Source: an uncultured Clostridia bacterium (GTDB taxonomy: Bacteria > Bacillota > Clostridia > Christensenellales > QALW01). From it: a stretch of 8,952 nt of DNA. The stretch spans positions 1 to 8,952 of the forward strand of contig URTC01000054.1 of NCBI GenBank assembly GCA_900550765.1, in the 5' to 3' direction. This document shows, piece by piece, positions 1 through 7,731 of the stretch. The position numbers were made by a program, and so were the translations under genes. Position 1 is the first letter of the stretch. Each line of letters starts with the position of its first letter. A model generated the notes under the pieces. It saw nothing but the letters and a program-made list of their open reading frames with translations. It had not been told where the DNA came from and made no database searches.

Positions 1-2337
1 GAACACTTCAACCTCCCCCGTTGCATGTACAGCCAAAACATCCACAGGTTCCTTTACATATACCGCTCCGGCGATCCTTGTTCCGATAGAACCGTTTTTA
101 CGGAAATCAAAAGTTTTAAGTCCCTTGCGCGCGCGCATCTGCAATTCATAATCCACCGCAAGGGAACGCTTAGCATAGCCTTTTTCACTCCATACCACGA
201 TCTCCCCTTCTTCGGTGATCTGCCGGGCAAAAACAACGCTGTCCTCTTCCTCTAAGGAAATTCCCTTTACACCCGCCGTAACGCGGCCGGTTACACTGAT
301 ATCGGAAATATCCATATTCAGGCTCATTCCGCAGCGCGTAATATACAACACACTCGCCTCTTTCTCGGAGAGCTCAGCATTTATCAGCGTATCACCTTCC
401 TTCAGGGTAATTGCGTTAAATTTATTCTTTTTCACTGCGTATTCACTCAAAGGCGATATTTTGATCATACCGCGGCTGGTATAGAACAAGACTATTGTCT
501 CCGGCAATACATTCTTATAGCACACCGCCAAAACGATCCGCTCGTTCTCCGCAAAGCCTTGGCACAGCCGGCCAGGAGCACAGCCCTTCTCTCTCCATTT
601 ATAATCAGGAATATCTTCAATCTTTATACGATAGCAATATCCCAGGGAAGAAAACAGCAGCAAATCCATATCCGTCTGCGCCTGTTCCACCAGCACCAGC
701 GCATCCTCGGCCTTTACCGGTGCCTCTTTACTGGAAAGATTATAATTCTTTACCGAGGCACGGCGGATATACCCTGAACGGTCCACCGATACAACAACAT
801 CCTCTACCACCTTAAAGGTCTCCGCCGTCACCTGCTGCTCGGTATGGCCGTAAAGAATCTCCGTACGGCGCGCATCCTTATAGCGCCGTTTGATATCCTG
901 CAAACTCTTTTTAATTACTGAATTCAATTTTGCCTTACTGGATAATATTTCTTCCAGCTCCGCGATCAGCGCACGAACTTCCTTCAGCTCTTTTTCCAAT
1001 GTTTCGATCTCTAATCCCGTCAACCGCTGAAGACGCATTTCCAAAATTGCCGTGGCCTGACGGTCGGAAAGCTCAAATGTCTGGCGCAGCTTCTCTTTTG
1101 CCGTACGCACATTAGGCGAAGAACGGATGATCTTGATAACCCTGTCTATATTCTGTATGGCAATCATCAAGCCCGAAAGAATCTCTTCCCGCAGCCGCGC
1201 AGCATCAAGATCATGCCGCACGCGCTTGCGTTCCACTTCTTTCTGATATTCAATATAGTACTTCGTGATTTCAAGCAAACCCATCTGTTTGGGTTTTCCC
1301 TCGGCAATCGCCACCATATTTACGCCGAAGGTCTTTTGCATATTGCTGTATTTATAAAGATACTGTAAAATTTTATCCACATCGCCGTCTTTTTTTACTT
1401 CAATAACGGCGCGCAGTCCCTCTCGGTCAGATTCATCGCGGATATCGCTGATCTGCGTAAGCGGCCCTTTTTTCTCATTGACCATTTTCATAATCTCTAC
1501 CAGCATAGCCGCCTTATTGACCTGATAGGGAATCTCGTGGATCACGATCAGCTTTTTACCGTTGCTGCCGTTTTCAATGGACGTTTTTGCCCGCATAATC
1601 AGCTTGCCGCTGCCATGCGCATAGGCATCCCGAATCGCTTCACCGTTAATGATGCTGCCGCCGGTGGGAAAATCCGGACCCTTGATATATTGGAGCATCT
1701 CCTCTAAAGTAATGCGCGGATTGTCGATCTGTGCAATAACGCCGTCGATCACCTCTGCTAAATTATGGGTGGGAATATTGGTAGCAAGCCCTACGGCGAT
1801 ACCGGTGGCGCCGTTTACCAGAAGATTCGGAAAACGCCCGGGCAGGATATCAGGTTCTTTGCGGGTATCGTCAAAGTTCAGCGACCATTTGACCGTATCC
1901 TTTTCAATATCACGCAAAAGCTCCAGCGCAAGAGGCGCCATCCGCGCCTCGGTATAACGGAAAGCCGCAGCAGAATCGCCGTCGATGGATCCAAAATTAC
2001 CATGCCCGTCCACAAGCGGCGCGCGCATAACGAAATCCTGCGCCATACGGACCATCGTATCGTATATAGAAGAATCGCCGTGAGGGTGATATTTTGCCAT
2101 CGTTTCCCCTACGATATTTGCGGATTTTTTAAACGGCTTATCCGGCGTAAGCCCCTGCTCATACATCACATAAAGCACCCGACGCTGAACGGGTTTTAAG
2201 CCATCCTCCACCCGGGGCAATGCACGTTCAAGAATCACATGTTCTGAATACGGGATCATGGAGCTGTGCAGCACATTCTCCATGGTTTGGGAGAGAATGA
2301 CGCTGTTATCCTGAAACGGTTGATTTTTTTTGGCCAT
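1..2337 (-). CDS. parC: DNA topoisomerase IV subunit A (ParC), 3' end cut by window edge
   Basis: ParC is the DNA-cleaving and rejoining subunit of topoisomerase IV, which pairs with ParE to unlink replicated chromosomes. The frame is open for 779 codons from the ATG at 2337 to the window edge, so the C-terminus is missing. Seen: the HPHGDS motif at residues 84-89, with S89 and D93 matching the quinolone-sensitive Ser83/Asp87 of E. coli GyrA; the catalytic tyrosine Y128 in FRYTEARM; and a coiled-coil tower region around residues 380-500. The C-terminal blades carry a ParC-like stretch (DGYIRR-like start, then IPDYKWREKG) and a degenerate GyrA box, QMRARKG, at residues 733-739. The match to Firmicutes ParC blades, the degenerate box and the position directly after parE favour ParC over GyrA. 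The ATG abuts the parE stop (TAAATG). Its Shine-Dalgarno is weak (GGGGG, 11 nt away), so translation is probably coupled to parE. No lesions were seen. Confidence 0.93.
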   Translation of the reverse strand, partial: MAKKNQPFQDNSVILSQTMENVLHSSMIPYSEHVILERALPRVEDGLKPVQRRVLYVMYEQGLTPDKPFKKSANIVGETMAKYHPHGDSSIYDTMVRMAQDFVMRAPLVDGHGNFGSIDGDSAAAFRYTEARMAPLALELLRDIEKDTVKWSLNFDDTRKEPDILPGRFPNLLVNGATGIAVGLATNIPTHNLAEVIDGVIAQIDNPRITLEEMLQYIKGPDFPTGGSIINGEAIRDAYAHGSGKLIMRAKTSIENGSNGKKLIVIHEIPYQVNKAAMLVEIMKMVNEKKGPLTQISDIRDESDREGLRAVIEVKKDGDVDKILQYLYKYSNMQKTFGVNMVAIAEGKPKQMGLLEITKYYIEYQKEVERKRVRHDLDAARLREEILSGLMIAIQNIDRVIKIIRSSPNVRTAKEKLRQTFELSDRQATAILEMRLQRLTGLEIETLEKELKEVRALIAELEEILSSKAKLNSVIKKSLQDIKRRYKDARRTEILYGHTEQQVTAETFKVVEDVVVSVDRSGYIRRASVKNYNLSSKEAPVKAEDALVLVEQAQTDMDLLLFSSLGYCYRIKIEDIPDYKWREKGCAPGRLCQGFAENERIVLAVCYKNVLPETIVLFYTSRGMIKISPLSEYAVKKNKFNAITLKEGDTLINAELSEKEASVLYITRCGMSLNMDISDISVTGRVTAGVKGISLEEEDSVVFARQITEEGEIVVWSEKGYAKRSLAVDYELQMRARKGLKTFDFRKNGSIGTRIAGAVYVKEPVDVLAVHATGEVEVF

Positions 2338-4297
2338 TTACTTTAAAACCCCCATATCCTTTGCAAATTCATCCACTTTATTAAAATTAGCGTTTTCGAT
2401 AATATACTGCCGGCGGACGTCTACCTTATCCCCCATTAAAACCGTTACCAGCCGTTCAGCTTCTGTGGCATCCTCAATTGTAACTTTAACCAGCGTACGA
2501 TGTTCCGGATTCAGGGTCGTATCCCACAGCTGCTCCGGATCCATTTCCCCCAATCCCTTATATCGCTGTATTACATAACCGCGGCCCATTTTCTCCGCCG
2601 CGGATATCCGTACCTCATCCGAATAGCAATAGAACAGTTCTTAGGTAGAGGTCTTCTCCAACCGATACAACGGCGGCGTACCGATATAAACATGTCACTC
2701 GGTAATCAAAGGCTTCATATAGCGGGAAAAAAAAGTCAGCAGCAGAGTACGGATATGCCCGCCGTCCTGATCCGCATCGGCAAGAATAATGATCTTATGA
2801 TATTTTAAAAGATCAATATCAAAATCATCATCAATACCGGTACCCAACGCCGTAATCAAAGAACAAAACTCTTCATTGCCCAAAATCTGCTCAATTCTTC
2901 GCTTTTCGCTGTTGGCCGGCTTGCCCCGCAGCGGCAAAATTGCCTGAAACCGCCGGTCGCGCCCCTGCTTGGCACTGCCCCCGGCGGAATCCCCCTCTAC
3001 GATAATCAGCTCGTTTTCCTCAGGCTTCCGTCCGGTACACGGTGCCAGTTTTCCTACAAGCGCCGTAACATCCAGGCTGTTCTTCTTGCGCGCAATATCC
3101 TTAGCCTTTTTTGCCGCTTCACGCACCTTGGCCGCCTGCACGGCTTTTTCCAAAATAACGCCTCCTACCGGTTCGTTCTTAGGGTTTTCCAAAAACTTTT
3201 CCAACTGTTCAGAAATAATAGCCTCTACAGCAGGCCTTGCTTCCACCGATCCCAGTTTAGCTTTGGTCTGTCCTTCAAATTGGATATTCTGCATTTTAAC
3301 CGCAATGATAGCCGTCATGCCCTCGCGGAAATCTTCCCCGTTAAAATTACTGTCTTTTTCCTTCAGCACCTCTGTGCGACGGGCATAATCATTCAGGACC
3401 TTCGTAAGGGCTGACCGAAACCCCGTTTCATGAGTGCCGCCCTCTTTGGTAGGAATATTATTTACAAAAGAAACGATATTTTCGGTATAGGAATCAGTAT
3501 ATTGAATCGCCGCCTCAGCATAAATGCCGTTAACCTCTCCTTTTAACACGATCGGCTCCTCAAATACCGCGGTTTTTCCTTCATTGGAATATTTCACAAA
3601 ATCTGCAATGCCGCCGCTGAAGCAATAATGCTTTTCCTTCTCCTGTCCGCTGCGGGTATCCAGCAAATGGATTTTTGAGTCCCGCATTTAAAAAAGCCAG
3701 CTCTTTCAGCCGGTGAGCAATCGTATCAAACTGAAAAGAAACCGTACCAAATACCAGTTTGTCCGGCTTAAAGGTTACAAGTGAGCCATGCTTATGGCAA
3801 GTTCCTATCTGCGTAATCGGCATTTTGGTGGCGCCGGAAATAATTTTTTTATCCGGCCCATACTTCCGTTCAAATTCGGCACGATAGGTTTTATAATCAT
3901 GATATACCTCTACCGTCGTCCATTCTGAAAGCGCGTTGACCACTGACGCACCGACGCCATGAAGACCGCCGCTGAACTCATATTGGGTATTGTCAAACTT
4001 TCCGCCTGCGTGAAGCTGGGTAAAGATCACCTCCACACCGGAAATTCCCTTTTGCGGATGTATATCCACCGGCATACCGCGGCCGTTGTCCTCTACGCTG
4101 ATGCTGTTGCCATCATAAAGCGTAACCGTTACCTCATCGGCATATCCGTTGGCGGCTTCATCAATCGCATTATCTACAATCTCCCACAAAAGATGATGCA
4201 TTCCTTCCGGGCCGGTGGTACCGATATACATTCCCGGCCGCATGCGTACAGCATCAAGTCCTTCTAAAATTTTGATATCATTTGCATTATATCCCAT
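2338..4297 (-). pseudogene. parE: DNA topoisomerase IV subunit B (ParE), disrupted by one frameshift and two in-frame stops
   Basis: ParE is the ATPase subunit of topoisomerase IV. Allowing for the lesions, the gene encodes about 652 residues, a normal length. Seen: a GHKL ATPase domain with WEIVDNAIDE (catalytic E39, N43), DNGRG (70-74) and GGLHGVGAS (110-118); the transducer motif QTKAKLG near 343; a TOPRIM domain with EGDSAGG (434-440) and DADQDG (507-512); and the C-terminal RYKGLGEM motif. GKLAP before EGDSAGG resembles ParE rather than GyrB. Lesions: an extra A in the A5 run at 3672-3676 (codon 208) shifts frame; TGA at 2695-2697 (codon 534) sits where Gly or Ala is expected before HVYIG; TAA at 2641-2643 (codon 552) follows EKTST. 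As written, translation stops at 3581, after about 31 wrong residues and before TOPRIM, so no working ParE would be made. The ATG at 4297 is preferred over the TTG at 4300 because GGAGG (4305-4309) is 7 nt upstream. Whether the lesions are real or sequence errors cannot be decided from this window. Confidence 0.9.
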
Positions 4298-4304
4298 CAA
4301 ATTT

Positions 4305-4309
4305 CCTCC
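4305..4309 (-). promoter_or_regulatory. Shine-Dalgarno that fixes the parE start
   Basis: GGAGG lies 7 nt before the ATG at 4297 and only 4 nt before the alternative TTG at 4300, so the ATG is the better start. It sits in the 15-nt gap between the plsY stop and parE. parE therefore has its own strong ribosome binding site despite being in the middle of the operon. Confidence 0.8.
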
Positions 4310-4312
4310 GGA

Positions 4313-4963
4313 TCATTTAAAAACATCAATTTTACTCTCCTGTCCCTTTATCAAACGGAGAATATTCTGCCGGTGCATAAATAGCATTAAAAGCAACATG
4401 GCAATCAGGACGCAGATCTCGATCATATCGCCTCCGGCATCCAAAAAAGCATACAAAAACGTTGCCAGCAGCATCGTTGCAATGGATACCAGCGAATACT
4501 GCTTAATAAAAAGATTGGCCGCTGCTGCTAAAATTACCAGGGCTATCCCCAACAGCGGATTCATAACGATCAAAAGTCCCAATGAGCAGGACACGCCTTT
4601 GCCTCCCTTAAAGCCCATAAACACCGGAAAATTATGCCCCAAAATGGCAGCAAAGCCTCCGACAAAAATCTGCGGACAGGTGTAGCCGTAAAGCCAGTCA
4701 AATTCAAAAAAACCCTCGCCGATAATCAAGCAGCCTAAAACCGCGGCAAGCATCGCCTTTAGGGCATCGCCTACAAAGGTGGGAATCGCGTATTTCAGTC
4801 CCATATTCCGCAGCACATTCGTAGCTCCGGCATTTCCGCTGCCCATGGTGCGGATATCCTTTTTAGCAACGCTCCTCGCTATGATATTCGATACAGAAAT
4901 ATTCCCTAAAAAATAGCCGGCCAGAGCGGCGGCTATATAGCGCAAAACAAGGATCGGCGACAT
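4313..4963 (-). CDS. plsY: Acyl-phosphate:glycerol-3-phosphate acyltransferase PlsY
   Basis: PlsY is an integral membrane enzyme. It moves the acyl group from acyl-phosphate (made by PlsX) to glycerol-3-phosphate, giving lysophosphatidic acid, the first committed step of membrane phospholipid synthesis in most bacteria. The 216 residues are close to the usual ~200. All three family motifs are visible: GSGNAGATNVLR at 41-52, GHNFPVFMGFKGGKGV at 109-124, and HRQNILRLIKGQES at 197-210. Hydrophobic membrane segments lie around residues 5-25, 60-82, 98-112, 125-175 and 180-196. The start ATG overlaps the der stop by one base (TAATG). AGGAG sits about 11 nt upstream inside der, so reinitiation after der is likely. 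The neighbourhood is notable: plsY next to parE-parC is familiar from Bacilli, and plsY after der is familiar from Clostridia. Confidence 0.95.
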   Translation of the reverse strand: MSPILVLRYIAAALAGYFLGNISVSNIIARSVAKKDIRTMGSGNAGATNVLRNMGLKYAIPTFVGDALKAMLAAVLGCLIIGEGFFEFDWLYGYTCPQIFVGGFAAILGHNFPVFMGFKGGKGVSCSLGLLIVMNPLLGIALVILAAAANLFIKQYSLVSIATMLLATFLYAFLDAGGDMIEICVLIAMLLLMLFMHRQNILRLIKGQESKIDVFK

Positions 4964-6285
4964 TACTGATCTTTCTCCTTTTCTCTAAGAATCAGGTGCA
5001 TCGGCGTTCCATGAAAGCCAAAAGCTTCACGGAAAGTATTTTCCAGATAACGCTTATACGAAAAATGCATCAAAGAGGCATCATTTACAAAAAGTACAAT
5101 TGTCGGCGGACGCACGCCTACCTGCGCAACATACTTAATTTTTAACCGCCGGCCGTTTTTCGACGGCGGCTCGTTCATCTGCATCGCGTCAGAAAGTGTA
5201 TCATTGAGCACACCCGTAGGAATCCGCTTGGAAGCAGCCTCATAAATATCCGTTACCATAGATAAAAGCTTATGGGTGCGCTGTCCGGTTTTAGCTGAAA
5301 TAAAAATATAATCCACATAATCCATAAAAGCAAGATCTATGCGCATTTTCTTTTTAAATTTTTCGCTTGTACCCGTGTCCTTTTCAATCAGATCCCATTT
5401 ATTAACCACAACCAGGCAGGCCTTTCCCTGCTCCTTCACAAAGCCGGCGATCTTTACATCCTGTTCCGTCATGCCGGCCTCCGCGTCCAAAACAATCAAT
5501 GCCACATCGCACCGACGGATGGCATCCAGTGAACGGATCACGCTGTAGCGTTCCACCGTACCTTCATCAATCGATTTTTTCCGGCGAATACCGGCAGTAT
5601 CAATCAGCACATATTGCCGGCCTTCAAAAGCAAAAGGGGTATCAATCGCATCCCGCGTGGTACCGGGAATATTGCTTACAATGGAACGCTGCTGTCCCAG
5701 CAATTTATTTACCAAAGAAGACTTTCCCGCATTAGGCTTTCCTACAACGGCAATTTTTATCGTTTGATCCTCCGCTTCTTCCTCCAGGTTATGCGGAAAA
5801 TTTTCCACCACCCGATCCAGAAGATCACCGATACCGGTCATATTCAGCGCAGAGATCGCTGCGGGTTCCCCCAGCCCCAAAGAATAAAAATCATATACGC
5901 TTTCCTCCTGCGAAGGACCGTCCACTTTATTAATAACCAAAATAATATGCTCATGGCGGCGGCGAAGATACTCCGCCACATCCCGGTCAGCCGAGAGCAT
6001 CCCCTGCCGGGCATCGGTAAAGAACAGAATTACATCGGCCGTATCCACGGCGACCTCTGCCTGGCGAAGCATCTCCGTATAAAAAACATCTTCGCTTTTA
6101 AGCTCAATTCCCCCGGTATCAATCAGAGTAAAAGTATGATCCAGCCAGGTCACATCCGTATAAAGTCTGTCGCGCGTAACGCCGGGAGTATCCTCTACAA
6201 TAGAAAGGCGTTTGCCCGACATCTTATTAAAAAAAGTAGATTTGCCTACATTGGGCCTGCCTACAACAGCTACCAGTGGTTTCAT
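4963..6285 (-). CDS. der: Ribosome biogenesis GTPase Der (EngA)
   Basis: Der is an essential cytoplasmic GTPase with two consecutive G domains that helps the 50S subunit mature. The 440-residue length is typical. First G domain: P-loop GRPNVGKS (9-16), DTGG (56-59), NKVD (119-122). Second: GKPNAGKS (182-189), DTAG (229-232), NKWD (295-298) and SAK (330-332). A basic KH-like C-terminal domain covers roughly 350-440. Both P-loops keep the GKS lysine, so both domains should bind GTP. The ATG at 6285 is 1 nt after the stop of the DUF512 gene, with GGAG 7 nt upstream inside that gene. This spacing implies co-transcription and probable translational coupling. No lesions were seen. Confidence 0.97.
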   Translation of the reverse strand: MKPLVAVVGRPNVGKSTFFNKMSGKRLSIVEDTPGVTRDRLYTDVTWLDHTFTLIDTGGIELKSEDVFYTEMLRQAEVAVDTADVILFFTDARQGMLSADRDVAEYLRRRHEHIILVINKVDGPSQEESVYDFYSLGLGEPAAISALNMTGIGDLLDRVVENFPHNLEEEAEDQTIKIAVVGKPNAGKSSLVNKLLGQQRSIVSNIPGTTRDAIDTPFAFEGRQYVLIDTAGIRRKKSIDEGTVERYSVIRSLDAIRRCDVALIVLDAEAGMTEQDVKIAGFVKEQGKACLVVVNKWDLIEKDTGTSEKFKKKMRIDLAFMDYVDYIFISAKTGQRTHKLLSMVTDIYEAASKRIPTGVLNDTLSDAMQMNEPPSKNGRRLKIKYVAQVGVRPPTIVLFVNDASLMHFSYKRYLENTFREAFGFHGTPMHLILREKEKDQ

Positions 6286-6286
6286 T

Positions 6287-7597
6287 TCAATTCTCCGTCA
6301 TTCCGATAAGCGCCCGGGCAAACTCGCCTCCGGTGCCGCCTATGGGCGTTATTTTTTTATTGATCCAGCCAGCTACATCTTCAACCTTCATATCATCCAA
6401 AAATTTTCCGTCCTGCCCCCGCAGCATGACATCCGAAATAAAGACCTCGCTGCCCAGATCTTTTCTTTCAAGCTGTACAGCAATATCCCTGCCGGTAAGC
6501 AAGCCCGTAACCGTAATAGATTCTCCAAAGAAGAAATTGGTTATAGGATATATATTCACTATAAGGTTAGGATATTTCTCTTTTAAAATTTCATACATCT
6601 GTGTTAAAAAATCCGCAGCGGACACGCCTGTAGCTACCGATACTTTTCGGTCAGCGATCCAAGGCGGAAGCTCGGGCAGTGCTTCCAGCATTTCCTGCTT
6701 AAACTTCGCCATCAGGCCCACGCCGTTTTCTATCTGAGCAAAATCCTCATACTCTTCTGCCGCAGGAATAGGCACCCCGCCCTGCACATAAAATTCATCC
6801 GAGGGAAAAATAAAGCGTGTCCCTTTAAAATCCAAACAGCTCTCCTGCCATTTTTGTATTTCTTCCACAATATGCCGTGCATCCGAAGGCGAGAACCGTT
6901 TAAGTTTTGCCAAATTCTTTCTATGATAGGTAAGCCCCACGGGAACAACAGCCAAACTTTTGCAATGCGGATACAGCGTAAAAAGATCCTCAAAAGTCTG
7001 ACGAAGATAATGGCCGTCATTAATATCCGGACACAGCACTACCTGCGTATGAAAACTGATCCCCGCCTCGGCAAAACGCCGCAGAATCGGCATAATCTCC
7101 TGTGCGCGGGGATTTCCTAAAATATACCGGCGCAGCTGTGGATCCGTAGCATGTACCGAAATATACAAAGGAGAGATCTTTTGCTCAATAATCCGGTTGA
7201 TTTCGTTTTCCGACACATTGGTCAGCGTTACATAATTGCCAAACAGCACTGACATGCGCCAGTCATCATCCTTTACGTACAATGTACTGCGCATATTTTT
7301 CGGCAGCTGATCCACAAAGCAGAAAATACATTTATTGCAGCATCTGCGCATTTGCAGAAGATCGTTTTCAAAGCAGAGCCCCAAATGCTCCTCATCGTAT
7401 TTTTCAACTTCATACAGCGTAGCCTCACCGGAGGAATCGATCACCGTCAGCGTCAGCTCATTCAAGGCGTCATAATATTGATAATCCAAAAGATCCCGCA
7501 CGGGTTTTTCATTGATGGCAACCAGCGTATCTCCCGGCTGTATTCCAAGTTCGGCACACACCGAACCCTCTTCCACGCCGATGATTTTATGGCGCAT
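6287..7597 (-). CDS. PDZ / radical-SAM / DUF512 protein of unknown function
   Basis: This is a 436-residue member of the conserved DUF512 family, which usually sits just upstream of der in Clostridia. The N-terminus (about 1-45) is PDZ-like, with the GIQPGDTLVAINEKPV segment at 18-33. Next comes a cysteine cluster, C86-x3-C90-x2-C93, in the context RCCNKCIFCFVDQLP. This matches the radical-SAM iron-sulfur motif CX3CX2C and is followed by the family hallmark LYVKDDDWRMSVLFGNYVTLTN. The C-terminal DUF512 part contains VATGVSAADFL. A radical S-adenosylmethionine reaction is inferred from the cluster motif; the substrate is unknown. There is no signal peptide, so the protein is probably cytoplasmic. 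I chose the ATG at 7597 because the PDZ domain begins there and GGGAGG lies 6 nt upstream. The same frame opens 20 codons earlier at 7657, but that extension (hydrophobic, no clear ribosome binding site) is unlikely. It is the first gene of the operon. Confidence 0.9.
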   Translation of the reverse strand: MRHKIIGVEEGSVCAELGIQPGDTLVAINEKPVRDLLDYQYYDALNELTLTVIDSSGEATLYEVEKYDEEHLGLCFENDLLQMRRCCNKCIFCFVDQLPKNMRSTLYVKDDDWRMSVLFGNYVTLTNVSENEINRIIEQKISPLYISVHATDPQLRRYILGNPRAQEIMPILRRFAEAGISFHTQVVLCPDINDGHYLRQTFEDLFTLYPHCKSLAVVPVGLTYHRKNLAKLKRFSPSDARHIVEEIQKWQESCLDFKGTRFIFPSDEFYVQGGVPIPAAEEYEDFAQIENGVGLMAKFKQEMLEALPELPPWIADRKVSVATGVSAADFLTQMYEILKEKYPNLIVNIYPITNFFFGESITVTGLLTGRDIAVQLERKDLGSEVFISDVMLRGQDGKFLDDMKVEDVAGWINKKITPIGGTGGEFARALIGMTEN

Positions 7598-7603
7598 ACT
7601 ATC

Positions 7604-7609
7604 CCTCCC
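7604..7609 (-). promoter_or_regulatory. Shine-Dalgarno that fixes the DUF512 gene start
   Basis: GGGAGG lies 6 nt before the ATG at 7597. It supports that start over the in-frame upstream ATG at 7657, which has no comparable site. Confidence 0.75.
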
Positions 7610-7681
7610 GCCGAAATAATAAGTATACAAAAGAAAAGCGGCATCCGTAAAAAACACAGTCCAGAAGGAATCACCGCATAG

Positions 7682-7713
7682 ATATAGTATAACCCTATAA
7701 TATTATACCATAT
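7682..7713. repeat. Inverted repeat over the -10 box of the operon promoter, possible operator
   Basis: Two 11-nt arms, 7682-7692 and 7703-7713, are reverse complements except for one position, which would be a G-U pair in RNA. They are separated by 10 nt, so arm centres are about two helical turns apart. The right arm contains part of the -10 box and the left arm covers the early transcribed region. The sequence is very AT-rich, so a chance origin is quite possible. If real, it is placed where a dimeric repressor would block the promoter. Confidence 0.3.
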
Positions 7714-7730
7714 ATCCCGTTATTTTTCAA
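7702..7730 (-). promoter_or_regulatory. Sigma-A promoter of the DUF512-der-plsY-parE-parC operon
   Basis: On the minus strand, a -35 box TTGAAA (7725-7730) and a perfect -10 box TATAAT (7702-7707) are separated by exactly 17 bp. TGG directly before the -10 box gives an extended -10 element (TGn). Transcription should start near 7695, leaving a 5' untranslated region of about 98 nt. No other plausible promoter-sized gap occurs before parC, so this is probably the main promoter of all five genes. Confidence 0.88.
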
Positions 7731-7731
7731 G

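Noticed and set aside
2695..2697. TGA in parE read as selenocysteine or as part of an altered genetic code
   Set aside because: The position is Gly/Ala in the family, not Cys, and a TAA follows 18 codons later. TGA also serves as the natural stop of plsY, the DUF512 gene and the kinase gene here.
3672..3676. Programmed frameshifting or transcriptional slippage rescuing parE
   Set aside because: The needed shift is +1 at a five-A run with no -1 slippery heptamer or long homopolymer, and two stop codons still follow downstream.
5614..6309. A 231-codon plus-strand ORF opposite der
   Set aside because: It is antisense to the well-conserved der gene, has no ribosome binding site of note and no recognisable domain.
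7598..7657. Upstream in-frame start at 7657 giving the DUF512 protein 20 extra residues
   Set aside because: The extension is not part of the PDZ domain and lacks a ribosome binding site, while GGGAGG is ideally placed for 7597.
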